A stretch of DNA of 64,000 bases, taken from the NCBI GenBank assembly GCA_947474705.1, contig CANJJS010000017.1:1-64000 (forward strand), read 5' to 3'. Made by a program: the position numbers and the translations under genes. The DNA is from Acetobacteraceae bacterium. GTDB lineage: Bacteria > Pseudomonadota > Alphaproteobacteria > Acetobacterales > Acetobacteraceae. The stretch's first letter is position 1. Every line of letters starts with the position of its first letter. Shown piece after piece: positions 19,046 to 28,227 of this stretch. The notes under the pieces were generated by a model. It ran no database searches and was not told the origin of the DNA. It saw only the letters and a program-made list of their open reading frames with translations.

Positions 19046-20158
19046 TTAACCGATCAGACCGGCGACCCAGCGGAAAAGGCCGATATGGGACAGATCGTTC
19101 CAGGTCGCGAAGAGAAACAAGCCGCCCAACAGCGCGATCCCCGCCCGGAACCCATACTCCTGCGCGCGTCGCGGCAGCGGCCGCCCGGCGATGGCCTCCA
19201 CCAAGTAAAACAGCAGATGGCCGCCATCCAACACCGGGATCGGGAACAGATTGATCAGCCCAAGATTGACCGACAGCACCGCGATGAACGAGATCAGGCT
19301 GGATACACCAAGCTCGGCGACCTGGCCGGACAATTGCGCGATCCGTAAAGGTCCGCCCAACTCCTCCGTGCCACGCTGCCCCGCGATCATCTGAGTCAGC
19401 CCGGCCAGCGTGTCCACCGTCACGCTCCAGGTCTGCGTCACGCCGCCGGTCAGCGCGTCCAGCACGCCCAGCTTCTGGAACTCCTGGGTGCCGCCGCGAA
19501 TGCCCAAAAGACCGATCTTACGGCCCTTCACCTCCCGCGCCTCCGTCACCACCACGATCTCCTGGCGCGCGCCGCCACGGGTCACGGACATCGACAGGGT
19601 TTCGAGCGGATGCGCGACGACGATGCGCTGGATGTCTTCGAACGACCGGATGGCCTGGCCCTGGATGGTCTCGATCCGGTCGTTGACCTGAAGCCCGGCC
19701 CGCGCGGCGGCGCCGTTGGGCAGCACCTCGCCCACGACCGGCACCGTGACGGGACGGCCGACGGCCATGAACAATCCGGCGAACAGCACCATCGCCAGCA
19801 CGAAATTGGCCACCGGACCGGCGGCCACGATAATCGCGCGCGACAACACCGGCTTTTCGTGGAACGTCTGCCCCGTTTTCCAGCTCGCCCGAACCTCGGC
19901 GGACACTTCCTCCGGCCGCTCCTGGCCATGCAGCTTCACATAACCGCCCAACGGAAGCCAGGAGATGCGCCATTCCGTGCCCAGCCGGTCGCGCCACGTG
20001 TAAATGGTCTTGCCGAACCCAACGGAGAACGCCTCGACATACACCCCTCGCCAGCGCGCGGCGAGGTAATGGCCAAGCTCGTGAAAGAACACGAGAACAC
20101 CCAGCACCACGATGAAGGCGAGGGCGGTGCGGACGACATCGGGGAAAAGCTGCTGCAC
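19046..20158 (-). CDS. rseP: Site-2 intramembrane metalloprotease RseP
   Basis: Zinc metalloprotease that cuts anti-sigma factors and remnant signal peptides inside the inner membrane. The 370-residue protein shows the catalytic HELGH at 26-30 in the first membrane helix and a PDZ domain (PVVGEVLPNGAAARAGLQVNDRI). The second motif is NLFPIPVLDGGHLLFYLVEAI, which supplies the third zinc ligand. Only one PDZ is clear, as in many alphaproteobacterial copies. It sits directly after dxr. In many alphaproteobacteria bamA would follow; here it is followed by mazG. Confidence 0.94.
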   Translation of the reverse strand: MQQLFPDVVRTALAFIVVLGVLVFFHELGHYLAARWRGVYVEAFSVGFGKTIYTWRDRLGTEWRISWLPLGGYVKLHGQERPEEVSAEVRASWKTGQTFHEKPVLSRAIIVAAGPVANFVLAMVLFAGLFMAVGRPVTVPVVGEVLPNGAAARAGLQVNDRIETIQGQAIRSFEDIQRIVVAHPLETLSMSVTRGGARQEIVVVTEAREVKGRKIGLLGIRGGTQEFQKLGVLDALTGGVTQTWSVTVDTLAGLTQMIAGQRGTEELGGPLRIAQLSGQVAELGVSSLISFIAVLSVNLGLINLFPIPVLDGGHLLFYLVEAIAGRPLPRRAQEYGFRAGIALLGGLFLFATWNDLSHIGLFRWVAGLIG

Positions 20159-20204
20159 GGGCGCGGGGTTCTTTCAGGGCAATTCGAACGACGGATCCGA
20201 AAAT

Positions 20205-21389
20205 TCAGGCCGCCTTGGCGGCCGTGAAAGCAAGCGCGGCGCGGCGCGCGGCGGCATCCAGCGCGACCACGTCGTCCAGGGTGGGCGCGTCTGGCGTGCC
20301 CATGGCTTCCATGACCCGCTCCACCGTCGCGGCGATGTCGAGGAAACCGATCTGCCGTTGCAGGAACGCTTCGACCGCGACCTCGTTCGCCGCGCTCAGG
20401 ATCGCCGGCGCGCCGCCGCCGGCCTTCAGCGCGTCGCGGCACAGGCGCAGCGCCGGGAAGCGGACGGGATCGGGTTCTTCGAATTCCAGCCGCGCGATCG
20501 CCGCCAGATCGAGTCTGGGCGACGTGGTCGCCATCCGCTCCGGCCAGGCCAAGGTATGGGCGATCGGAATGCGCATGTCGGGCGAACCAAGCTGCGCCAT
20601 CACCGAGCCGTCATGGTAACAGACCATTCCGTGAATGACGGATTGCGGATGCACCAGGACGTCGATCTGCTGTTCATGCAGACTGAAAAGGCGTGCCGCC
20701 TCGATCAGTTCAAGCCCCTTGTTCATCATGGTCGCGGAATCGATGCTGATTTTGGCGCCCATCGACCACACGGGATGGCGCAGCGCGGTTTCCACCGTGG
20801 CCCGCGCCATGTCTTCCAGCGACGCGGTACGGAACGGCCCGCCGGACGCCGTGAGGATAATGCGTTCGATGGCGCCGTGGTTGCCGTCCGCCATCGACTG
20901 AAAGATCGCGTTGTGCTCCGAGTCGACCGGCAGCAGCGTCGCCCCGGCCTCGGCGACGGCACGCAGCATGACCTCGCCCGCGCACACCAGAGCTTCCTTG
21001 TTGGCCAGCGCCACCGCCTTTCCCCGCCGGATGGCGGCCAAGGTCGAGGCGAGGCCCGCCGCGCCGGTGATCGCGGCCATGGTCCAATCGGCGTCGAGCG
21101 CCGCCGCCTCCACCACCGCCCCGGGCCCGGACGCGCAATCAATCCCCGTGCCCGCCAGCGTGTCGCGCAACTCGGCGAACGCGGTGGGATCGGCGACCAC
21201 CGCCCGTTCCGCGCGCAACGCGACGGCCTGTTCCGCCAGCAGTTTGGCGTTGCGCCCCGCGACCAGCGCGCGGACCTGAAACCGGCCCGGCGTCGCGCCC
21301 AGCAGGAGGTCGATGGTCTGCGTGCCGACGCTGCCGGTCGAACCGAGCACGGTCACGTGACGAACGGCGGCCTCCGGTCGGGGTGTCAT
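20205..21389 (-). CDS. dxr: 1-deoxy-D-xylulose 5-phosphate reductoisomerase
   Basis: Second enzyme of the MEP isoprenoid pathway, converting DXP to MEP with NADPH. The true start is the ATG at 21389 (MTPRPEAAVRHVTVLGSTGSVGTQT), overlapping the cdsA stop, giving 394 residues. NADPH-binding GSTGSVG is at the N-terminus. PVDSEHNAIFQ and LTASGGPFR are the catalytic and flexible loop motifs. SMGAKISIDSATMMNKGLELIEA binds the metal and substrate. The 240 bases before this start in the ORF track are antisense or shadow sequence within cdsA. Isoprenoid precursors feed the UppS reaction two genes upstream. Confidence 0.96.
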   Translation of the reverse strand: MTPRPEAAVRHVTVLGSTGSVGTQTIDLLLGATPGRFQVRALVAGRNAKLLAEQAVALRAERAVVADPTAFAELRDTLAGTGIDCASGPGAVVEAAALDADWTMAAITGAAGLASTLAAIRRGKAVALANKEALVCAGEVMLRAVAEAGATLLPVDSEHNAIFQSMADGNHGAIERIILTASGGPFRTASLEDMARATVETALRHPVWSMGAKISIDSATMMNKGLELIEAARLFSLHEQQIDVLVHPQSVIHGMVCYHDGSVMAQLGSPDMRIPIAHTLAWPERMATTSPRLDLAAIARLEFEEPDPVRFPALRLCRDALKAGGGAPAILSAANEVAVEAFLQRQIGFLDIAATVERVMEAMGTPDAPTLDDVVALDAAARRAALAFTAAKAA

Positions 21390-22291
21390 CGCCACAGAAC
21401 TACTCCTCGTCCGACAGAATAAGCGAGCAACGCGGCGGCCGGCGCCACCGCGATCAACGCGTCGAGCCGATCCAGCAGGCCGCCATGGCCCGGAATCAGG
21501 TGGCCCGAATCCTTGACGCCGAAATGGCGTTTCACCGCGCTCTCCAACAAATCGCCCGCCTGCGACACGATCCCGAGGCCGGCGGCGGCCACGAAGACAT
21601 GTGATGGCGAGAATTCCGCCGAAAAACAAGCCGCGACCCCGAAAGCCGCCAGCACTGCGGAAATCAGGCCCCCCGCCGCGCCAGACCAGGTCTTACCGGG
21701 CGAAATCGCCGGCGCGAGCCTCGGCCCCCCGAACAGCCGCCCGGCCATATAGGCGCCAATGTCGCTGGACCACACGACAACCAGAACAAACAACGTATTG
21801 GCCCAGCCCGTGGCCGGATCGGCGCGCAACCAGGGCAGCGCGATCGCGGCGAGGCAAATATACGGAAACCCCAGTATCAACGCGTACCGGTTCGGCCGGA
21901 CCGCCGCGCCGAGCAAAGGCGCCGTCCATACCGCCGCGATCGCCGCCCCACCCGCCGCGAACAGGAACGCGTCGCGCGGCTCGCCCATCGCCGAGAGCAC
22001 CGCGACGATCGCGGCGGCGAGCGGCAGCGCCCACCCCGGAAACACCCGGACGTCGAAGCCGCACATCGCGGTCCATTCCATGCCGAGACCCAGACAGGCG
22101 AGCGCGGTCAGCGCCACGAACCACCAGCCGCCAGCCCAGACGCAAAACAACACAGCGGGCAAAAGCACCGCCGCGGACAGGACGCGAAGTGTCAGATCGT
22201 TCCAGCGGGAGGACGGCTCAGCCAGGACGCGCCCCGAAGCGCCGCTCGCGCCGCGCGAATTCGGCCAGCGCGGCGGCGAAATGCGCGGCAT
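21386..22291 (-). CDS. cdsA: Phosphatidate cytidylyltransferase
   Basis: CdsA makes CDP-diacylglycerol, the branch point of phospholipid synthesis, in the inner membrane. The signature SQAGDLLESAVKRHFGVKDSGHLIPGHGGLLDRLD near the C-terminus is diagnostic. About seven hydrophobic helices precede it. The start is uncertain. There is no ATG, GTG or TTG between the uppS stop and the conserved WNDLTLRVLSA, so the gene must begin inside uppS (ATG at 22291 chosen, 74-nt overlap; 22312 is also possible) or at a CTG at 22225 that overlaps the uppS stop. The stop overlaps the dxr ATG. Confidence 0.88.
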   Translation of the reverse strand: MPRISPPRWPNSRGASGASGRVLAEPSSRWNDLTLRVLSAAVLLPAVLFCVWAGGWWFVALTALACLGLGMEWTAMCGFDVRVFPGWALPLAAAIVAVLSAMGEPRDAFLFAAGGAAIAAVWTAPLLGAAVRPNRYALILGFPYICLAAIALPWLRADPATGWANTLFVLVVVWSSDIGAYMAGRLFGGPRLAPAISPGKTWSGAAGGLISAVLAAFGVAACFSAEFSPSHVFVAAAGLGIVSQAGDLLESAVKRHFGVKDSGHLIPGHGGLLDRLDALIAVAPAAALLAYSVGRGVVLWR

Positions 22292-22976
22292 CGAAATCCG
22301 GCCAAAGAACATCGAGGAAGACCAGCTCCGCGTAGGCGGCCTGCCACAACAGAAAATTCGACAGGCGGCGCTCCCCGGATGTGCGGATGATCAGGTCGGG
22401 ATCGGGCATCTCCGCGGTGGCGAGAAACCCGGCGAACACCTGCTCGCTCAGTTGCGCGGGATCCAACAACCCGTCCCGGACCGCGATCGCGGCGGCTTTC
22501 GCGGCATCGACGATTTCCGCGCGGGCGCCATAAGATAAGGCGATGGTCAGGTTCAGCCGGGTGTTATGGGTCGTATCTCGCTCCGCGTCGCGCAGATCGC
22601 GCTGAATCCCGTCGTCGAACCGGCAGCGGTCGCCAATGAACCGCAGACGGACCCCGGTGGCTTTCAGCTCCGCGATCTCGGTCCGCAAATAACTGCGCAA
22701 CAGACCGGTCAAATCCAGCACCTCGTCCGCCGGACGGCGCCAGTTTTCGCTGCTGAACGCGTAAATCGTCAGCCACTCCACCCCCTGCGCGATCGCCGCC
22801 TCGATCGTCCGCCGCACCGCGCGCGCCCCCTCCCGATGCCCCGCGATCCTCGGCAAATGGCGCGCGGCGGCCCAACGGCCATTCCCGTCCATGATGACGG
22901 CGACATGGACCGGCGGCGGCTCGAGACCGCCCGGCTGGGATCGCCGCGCGGCGGCGGCTTGGGTGGAGGTCGACAT
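22218..22976 (-). CDS. uppS: Undecaprenyl diphosphate synthase (di-trans,poly-cis)
   Basis: Cis-prenyltransferase that elongates farnesyl diphosphate to the C55 carrier lipid for peptidoglycan and polysaccharide synthesis. The 252-residue protein carries VAVIMDGNGRWA with the catalytic Asp30, GHREGARAVRRTIEAA, YAFSSENWRRP and the C-terminal IIRTSGERRLSNFLLWQAAYAELVFLDVLWPDF. It has a short 20-residue basic N-terminal extension. It is 9 bp from frr upstream and overlaps the start of cdsA downstream. Confidence 0.96.
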   Translation of the reverse strand: MSTSTQAAAARRSQPGGLEPPPVHVAVIMDGNGRWAAARHLPRIAGHREGARAVRRTIEAAIAQGVEWLTIYAFSSENWRRPADEVLDLTGLLRSYLRTEIAELKATGVRLRFIGDRCRFDDGIQRDLRDAERDTTHNTRLNLTIALSYGARAEIVDAAKAAAIAVRDGLLDPAQLSEQVFAGFLATAEMPDPDLIIRTSGERRLSNFLLWQAAYAELVFLDVLWPDFDAAHFAAALAEFARRERRFGARPG

Positions 22977-22985
22977 GCTTCCCGC

Positions 22986-23552
22986 TCAGACCTGGCGGAT
23001 ATCCTTTTCCTTCTCGGAGAGGTTCTCGTCGACCTTTTTCACATACTGGTCGGTCAGTTTCTGCACATCCTCCGACCAGGTCTTTGCCACATCCTCGCCA
23101 ATCTCATGCTTCTTCTCGAAGCCCTTGATCTGCTCCATGCCGTCCCGGCGCACACCGCGCACCGCGATCTTGGCGCCCTCGGCGTATTTGTTGGCCATCT
23201 TGGCCAGCTCGTTGCGGCGCTCGGTCGTCAACTGCGGAATCGGAACCCGCACCATCATCCCATCGGCGGACGGATTCAAACCCATCCCCGATTCGCGAAT
23301 CGCCTTCTCCACGGCGGAAACCATGGATTTGTCCCAGACCTGCACCGTCAACATCCGCGGCTCCGGCGAGCCCAGCGTGCCCACCTGGTTCAGCGGCATC
23401 TCCTGGCCATAGGCCACGATCTTGATCGGCTCCAACAGACCCGTATGGGCCCGGCCCGTGCGCAAACCCGCGAATTCGCGGCGCAAGGTCTCCAGCGCGC
23501 CATCCATGCGGCGGGAGAGGTCTTCCTTTAACGTCTTCAGGTCGGCGGGCAT
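22986..23552 (-). CDS. frr: Ribosome recycling factor
   Basis: RRF splits post-termination ribosomes together with EF-G. The 188-residue length is standard. The three-helix bundle ends are seen in LSRRMDGALETLRREFAGLRTGRAHTGLLEPI and ELAKMANKYAEGAKIAVRGVRRDGMEQIK. The beta domain contains PLNQVGTLGSPEPRMLTVQVWDKSMVSAVEKAI. It lies 46 bp after pyrH and 9 bp before uppS, the usual alphaproteobacterial order. Confidence 0.97.
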   Translation of the reverse strand: MPADLKTLKEDLSRRMDGALETLRREFAGLRTGRAHTGLLEPIKIVAYGQEMPLNQVGTLGSPEPRMLTVQVWDKSMVSAVEKAIRESGMGLNPSADGMMVRVPIPQLTTERRNELAKMANKYAEGAKIAVRGVRRDGMEQIKGFEKKHEIGEDVAKTWSEDVQKLTDQYVKKVDENLSEKEKDIRQV

Positions 23553-23598
23553 CTACGTGCCTCCCAGTGCTCTCGAGTGTGGCGTTTTCTTGGGTGAC

Positions 23599-24330
23599 TC
23601 AACCGTTTCCGGCCTCGATAATCCGTGTAAACCGGCCTTCGCCCCGCATCGCCTGGGCGAACGCGCCCACGGCGTGAATGTTGAACACGACGATCGGCAG
23701 CTTGTTCTCGCGCGCGAGGCTGATCGCCGCGGCATCCATGACCTGCAAATCCGCGGCGAGCACCTTGTGATAGGTCAATTCCTCATACCGCTCGGCGTTC
23801 GGCACCTTACGCGGATCGGCCGAGTAAACCCCATCCACCTGCGTGCCCTTCAACAAGGCATCGCACCCCATCTCCGCCGCCCGCAAGGCGGCGGCCGTGT
23901 CGGTGGTGAAAAACGGATTGCCGGTGCCCGCGCCGAAAATGACAACGCGGCCCTTCTCCATGTGCCGCTCCGCGCGGCGGCGAATATAGGGCTCGCACAC
24001 GCTGGCCATCGGAATCGCCGACTGCACCCGGGTCGAGATCTTCTCGCGCTCCAACGCGTTCTGCATCGCCAACGCGTTCATGACAGTCGCCAGCATGCCC
24101 ATGTAATCGGCCTGCGCCCGGTCCATGCCCTTGGATGCCCCGGAGACCCCGCGGAAAATGTTGCCCCCGCCAATGACAATGCAAACCTGCACGCCCATGG
24201 CGACCACGCAGCCAATATCGCGCGCGATCGCGGCCACGGTTTCCGTGTCCAACCCATACTCCCGGTCACCCATCAGGGCCTCGCCCGACAGCTTGAGGAG
24301 AACGCGTTTGTAAACTGGTACCTGAGACAT
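23599..24330 (-). CDS. pyrH: Uridylate (UMP) kinase
   Basis: UMP kinase of the amino-acid-kinase fold, making UDP for nucleotide and sugar-nucleotide pools. The start is the ATG at 24330 ([21 protein letters not shown]), 243 residues. The ORF-track extension is upstream noncoding sequence. Signatures are [20 protein letters not shown], the base-binding [14 protein letters not shown] and [17 protein letters not shown]. Upstream there is an MFS gene instead of the common rpsB-tsf pair, so pyrH must have its own promoter in the 177-bp gap 24331-24507, where I see no convincing -35/-10 pair. Confidence 0.97.
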   Translation of the reverse strand: MSQVPVYKRVLLKLSGEALMGDREYGLDTETVAAIARDIGCVVAMGVQVCIVIGGGNIFRGVSGASKGMDRAQADYMGMLATVMNALAMQNALEREKISTRVQSAIPMASVCEPYIRRRAERHMEKGRVVIFGAGTGNPFFTTDTAAALRAAEMGCDALLKGTQVDGVYSADPRKVPNAERYEELTYHKVLAADLQVMDAAAISLARENKLPIVVFNIHAVGAFAQAMRGEGRFTRIIEAGNG

Positions 24331-24507
24331 GTTTCCCCGGTTTCCCGCCTGTCCGGCTTCAATCCGTCCGGGCGAATCCTGGCGGCGGCGTGGCGACGGG
24401 CGGCAACCTATAGGCGGGCGGACCAGGGAACAAGATCGGGCGATGTCACACCCGCGTGAATTCGGCGCCATGCGACGCGCGCGGCCCGCGGACGCACCCG
24501 GTGCCCG

Positions 24508-25860
24508 TCACCGCAGCCGCAGAAAACTGAACACACAGGCCACGGCTGACGCGACGGCGGCGATGGCCAGCGCCAGATGCACGCCGCCCGCGATATCGCC
24601 ATGCATGAACCCAAACACCATCGCGACCACGGCGCCGCCGATTGTCTGGCCCGTGAGACGCGCGGTCGACATCATGCCGCTGGCGACTCCGCTGCGATTC
24701 GGCGGCGCGGCGGACACGATGGCGCGGACATTCGGCGACTGAAAGAACCCGAATCCGATCCCGCACAGCGCCATCCGCCAGGCCACATCCGCCAAGGACG
24801 CGTCCGGCGCGACCTGAAGCATCAGGCACAACGCCCCCGTCAGCACGGCCAGTCCCACCCCGCACAACAACCCCGCCGGATACCGGTCCGATAACCGCCC
24901 CGACACCGGCGCGATAATCATGATCACGGCCGGCCACGGCGTCATCATCAACCCCACGGCGGCCTGACTGGCGCCCCCCGCCACCTGAAAATAGAACGGC
25001 AGAGCGATCTGCGCGATCGTCTGCGCGGCATAGGTGCAAACCGAGGTCGCCACCGACAGCGCGAAAGCCGGCAACCGGAACAAATCCACCGGCAGCATCG
25101 GCGCTGTCAGCCCGTTCTGCCGCCGCACGAACACCACGCCCGCGATCGCGCCCGCCCCCAGTTCCGCCGCCACCAGCAGCGGATCGCCGCCATGGCCCAG
25201 CCCGTCGAACCCAATCAGCAGCAACCCGAACGTCAACGCGTTCAACACCGCGCTGGCCTTGTCGAACTTATGGCCCGCCGGCGGATTGCGCGGCGCCGCC
25301 TTCCACGCCACCCAAAACCCCAGCAGCCCCATCGGCACGTTGAACCAGAACAGCCAGTGCCACGACGCCACCGACAACAGGCCCGCCGCCACCGAGGGCC
25401 CCGACGCCGAACTGACCGCCACCGTCAGCGTCATCACCGACATGCCCGCGCCCAGTCGCTCCGGTGGGAAAATGAACCGCACCAGCGCCGAGTTCACACT
25501 CATCAGCCCCGCCGCGCCCACCGCCTGCGCCACCCGGCACGCCACCAGCAACGGCAGCGAATCCGCGAACCCGCAGGCGAACGACGCCACCGTGAACAGC
25601 GCCAGCCCCGACAGGTAGACAATCCGGTAGCCGAAAATGTCGCCCAGCGACGCGAGCGGCAGCAGACTGATCGTGACCGCCAATTGATAGGCGTTGACGA
25701 TCCAGATCGACGCCGAGGGCGAGGCCCCGAGATCGCGCGCCATGCTCGGCAGCGCGATCGAGGCGATGGTGTTGGCCAGCGTGGAAATCGCCGTGCCAAG
25801 CACGATCGTGGCGATGGCGAGCCCCCTGGAGGCAGGCGGCGCGGGTGTTGTGCCGGTCAT
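24508..25860 (-). CDS. MFS transporter, DHA2-like drug efflux family
   Basis: A 450-residue inner-membrane proton antiporter. The start is the ATG at 25860 (MTGTTPAPPASRG), rather than 25962, which would overlap the divergent thioesterase start. The N-terminal segment LGTAISTLANTIASIALPSMARDLG...WIVNAYQLAVTISLLPLASLGDIFG is characteristic of 14-helix drug:H+ antiporters (EmrB/QacA type). The rest is hydrophobic with short loops. No partner adaptor (EmrA) is next to it. Substrate unknown. It is divergent from the thioesterase gene, with a 100-bp shared upstream region. Confidence 0.88.
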   Translation of the reverse strand: MTGTTPAPPASRGLAIATIVLGTAISTLANTIASIALPSMARDLGASPSASIWIVNAYQLAVTISLLPLASLGDIFGYRIVYLSGLALFTVASFACGFADSLPLLVACRVAQAVGAAGLMSVNSALVRFIFPPERLGAGMSVMTLTVAVSSASGPSVAAGLLSVASWHWLFWFNVPMGLLGFWVAWKAAPRNPPAGHKFDKASAVLNALTFGLLLIGFDGLGHGGDPLLVAAELGAGAIAGVVFVRRQNGLTAPMLPVDLFRLPAFALSVATSVCTYAAQTIAQIALPFYFQVAGGASQAAVGLMMTPWPAVIMIIAPVSGRLSDRYPAGLLCGVGLAVLTGALCLMLQVAPDASLADVAWRMALCGIGFGFFQSPNVRAIVSAAPPNRSGVASGMMSTARLTGQTIGGAVVAMVFGFMHGDIAGGVHLALAIAAVASAVACVFSFLRLR

Positions 25861-25960
25861 GCGGTGGGGCGTATCCGCGTCTGGGCGGGATTCGGGGGAA
25901 GAAAGGTCATACGGCGGGAACTTGACCGGACGCGTGCGCCGCAACAAGGTGCGCCGCACC

Positions 25961-26434
25961 ATGAGCAGCTATGTCCTCGAATACGAAGATGTCGTCCGTC
26001 CCGAGTGGATCGACTCCAACGGCCATCTGAATTTGGCTTTTTACGTCGTGATCTTCGATCTCGCGACTGATAAGCTTTACGCCCATCTTGGGATCGGCGA
26101 CGATTACCGGGAACGGACGGGCAATTCCTGCTTCACCGCGGAAACCCATACGGTCTACGAGCGAGAGGTACGTCTCGGCGATCGCGTTCGCGTCCACGCC
26201 TGGCTGTTGGGCGCGGACAGCAAGCGGCTGCATTATTTCCACGAGATGTTCCACGTCGAAAGCGGCGAACGCTCAGCCGTGCAGGAACTGATGGCCCTGC
26301 ATATCGACATGAACGTCCGCCGCGTCGCCCCGTTCCCCGAGGAACAACGTGCCGCCCTGGCCGCCGCCGTCGCGGCGCACGCGCCGGCGGAATTGCCGAA
26401 AGGCGCCGGCCGCAAGATCGGAATGCCGAAGTAA
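25961..26434 (+). CDS. Acyl-CoA thioesterase (4-hydroxybenzoyl-CoA thioesterase-like hot-dog)
   Basis: A 157-residue hot-dog fold thioesterase. The start at 25961 (MSSYVLEYEDVVRPEWIDSNGHLNLAFYVVIFDLATD) is set by the family N-terminus with the catalytic-loop D-x-x-GHLN; upstream frame extension lies inside the MFS promoter region. YEREVRLGDRVRVHAWLLGADSKRLHYFHEMFH is the second conserved strand-helix block. Similar proteins occur in carnitine and other betaine-CoA pathways, but those genes are not adjacent here. It ends 50 bp before a good intrinsic terminator. Confidence 0.82.
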   Translation: MSSYVLEYEDVVRPEWIDSNGHLNLAFYVVIFDLATDKLYAHLGIGDDYRERTGNSCFTAETHTVYEREVRLGDRVRVHAWLLGADSKRLHYFHEMFHVESGERSAVQELMALHIDMNVRRVAPFPEEQRAALAAAVAAHAPAELPKGAGRKIGMPK

Positions 26435-26483
26435 GACCCGCCATCCAGAGACCGGCCCGCGCCAGGTCGTCTCGCCGCTGGGC

Positions 26484-26508
26484 GCCGGCTCGATCCGGCC
26501 CCTTTTTT
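26484..26508 (+). terminator. Rho-independent terminator after the thioesterase gene
   Basis: GCCGG-CTCGAT-CCGGC stem-loop followed by CCC and six T. It lies 50 bp past the thioesterase stop codon on the plus strand. A near repeat, GGCTCCGGCCTCTTTTTTCG, follows at about 26515 as a possible second, weaker stop. Confidence 0.7.
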
Positions 26509-26533
26509 CGTTCTGGCTCCGGCCTCTTTTTTC

Positions 26534-26562
26534 GTCATGGCCCGGCTTGACCGGGCCACCGG
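26534..26562 (+). repeat. REP-like 29-bp motif, copy C
   Basis: GTCATGGCCCGGCTTGACCG continuing GGCCACCGG. It contains an 8-bp stem TGGCCCGG/CCGGGCCA around CTTGA. It is the best-formed copy of the motif also seen at 14066, 14167 and 44034. It lies between the convergent thioesterase and GMC oxidoreductase genes. Confidence 0.75.
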
Positions 26563-26631
26563 CGGCGGCACCACGCGGCACGAAAGGCCACAAGCATCCG
26601 AACCGCCCCCTGGCCCGCGGCGCCGGAACGC

Positions 26632-28227
26632 TCAGGCCGCCATATCCTCCCGGATCATCGCCGCCCCTTTCTCCCCAATCATGATCGTCGGCGCGTTCGT
26701 GTTCCCCGTCGTCAGCGTCGGCATGATCGAGGCATCGATCACCCGTAACCCGCCGATCCCATGCACCCGGAGCCGGTCGTCCACCACCGCGGACGGCCCA
26801 CTCCCCATCCGGCACGTCCCCACGGGATGATAGATCGTATTGCCAAAATTTTTCGCATACGCCGTCAGTTCCTCGTCCGTCTGGACACCCGGACCCGGCA
26901 GTGTTTCCTCCACGCTATGGGCCGCGATGGCGGGCGAGGCGAAAATCTCCCGGGTAAACCGCATCCCCGCGTTCAACACCCGCGCGTCGTTCGGATCGGA
27001 TAGATAATTCGGCGTGATGATCGCCGCCGCCGCCGGATCGGCCGAACGCGCCATGATCGTCCCCCGGCTGTCCGGCCGCACCGGGCAGACCGCGACGGTC
27101 ATCCCGTCCTCGCGCTCCAACGCGCCGAATTTCGTCGGATCGTAACTCGCGGGCGTGAACAGAAGCTGCAAATCCGGGCTCGCTTTTTCCGGCGTCGAGC
27201 GGCAAAACACCTGCGCCGTCGTCACCCCGAACGTCAGCGCCCCGCGTCCCTCGACAAAGAACCGCGCGACCTCCCGTATCAGCCGCGGCCCGCGCGCGAG
27301 CTTGTTGATCGAAATGGACCCTTTCACCCGGTGCGACACCCGCGCCACGTAATGGTCCTGCAAATTCCCGCCGACCCCCGGCAGATCGTGCACCGTTTCC
27401 ACACCGATCGATTGCAAATGCGCCGCCGGCCCCACGCCCGAGATTTGCAACAAATGCGGCGAGTTGATCGCGCCACCCGACAAAACGACTTCCCGGGACA
27501 CTCGAATTTCTCGCGTTTCGGACCCCGCCCGATACGCCACGCCCACGCACCGCCTGCCCTCGAACAACAATCGCGAGCCCAGCGCATTCGTGATCACCTG
27601 AAGATTCGGCCGTCCTTGTGCTTCCTTAAGAAACGTTTGCGCCGTCGAGCCTCGCCATTTTCCCTTCCGGGTCATCTGCGAATACCCGACGCCTTCCTGG
27701 ATCTTGCCGTTCAAATCCTTGCTGAACGCGAATCCCGCCTGTTGCGCGCCCTCGATAAACCGGTGCGTCAAGGGAAGGATCGTCCGGTAATCCTCGACTT
27801 TCAACGGCCCGCCGCTGCCGCGCACTTCAGGGTCGCCACCCTGCTGGTAATCCTCGGATTGCTTGAAAAATGGCAGAACATCGTCGAAACTCCAGCCGCG
27901 GCAGCCCATCTGGGCCCATCCGTCGAAATCGGCGGGATTGCCGCGGACATAGAGCATCCCATTGATCGAACTCGACCCGCCCAAGGTCTTGCCCCTGGGC
28001 CAGTGAATGCGCCGTCCGCCAGAACCCTCGGTGCCCTCGGAACTATAGTTCCAGTTCACCACGGGATGGTACAGCAGCTTCAACATGCCAGCCGGGATAT
28101 GAATCCACGGCAGCGTGTCCTTCGGTCCGGCTTCCAAAAGAACGACTTTCGCCCCAGTTTCGGAAAGCCGCGCCGCCACCACGCAGCCCGCCGAGCCCGC
28201 CCCGACGACGACGAAATCCGCGTCCAT
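26632..28227 (-). CDS. GMC-family FAD-dependent oxidoreductase
   Basis: A glucose-methanol-choline family alcohol dehydrogenase/oxidase, 531 residues. The N-terminal ADP-binding motif is [20 protein letters not shown]. Signature 1 is [20 protein letters not shown]. Signature 2 is [17 protein letters not shown]. The catalytic His region [10 protein letters not shown] and final [14 protein letters not shown] complete the family. It has no signal peptide and is probably cytoplasmic, resembling choline dehydrogenase-like alcohol dehydrogenases. It is the last gene of a four-gene operon: its ATG directly follows the stop of the zinc-type dehydrogenase (TGAATG). Likely oxidises an alcohol produced by the upstream hydrolases; substrate unknown. 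Confidence 0.92.
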   Translation of the reverse strand: MDADFVVVGAGSAGCVVAARLSETGAKVVLLEAGPKDTLPWIHIPAGMLKLLYHPVVNWNYSSEGTEGSGGRRIHWPRGKTLGGSSSINGMLYVRGNPADFDGWAQMGCRGWSFDDVLPFFKQSEDYQQGGDPEVRGSGGPLKVEDYRTILPLTHRFIEGAQQAGFAFSKDLNGKIQEGVGYSQMTRKGKWRGSTAQTFLKEAQGRPNLQVITNALGSRLLFEGRRCVGVAYRAGSETREIRVSREVVLSGGAINSPHLLQISGVGPAAHLQSIGVETVHDLPGVGGNLQDHYVARVSHRVKGSISINKLARGPRLIREVARFFVEGRGALTFGVTTAQVFCRSTPEKASPDLQLLFTPASYDPTKFGALEREDGMTVAVCPVRPDSRGTIMARSADPAAAAIITPNYLSDPNDARVLNAGMRFTREIFASPAIAAHSVEETLPGPGVQTDEELTAYAKNFGNTIYHPVGTCRMGSGPSAVVDDRLRVHGIGGLRVIDASIMPTLTTGNTNAPTIMIGEKGAAMIREDMAA

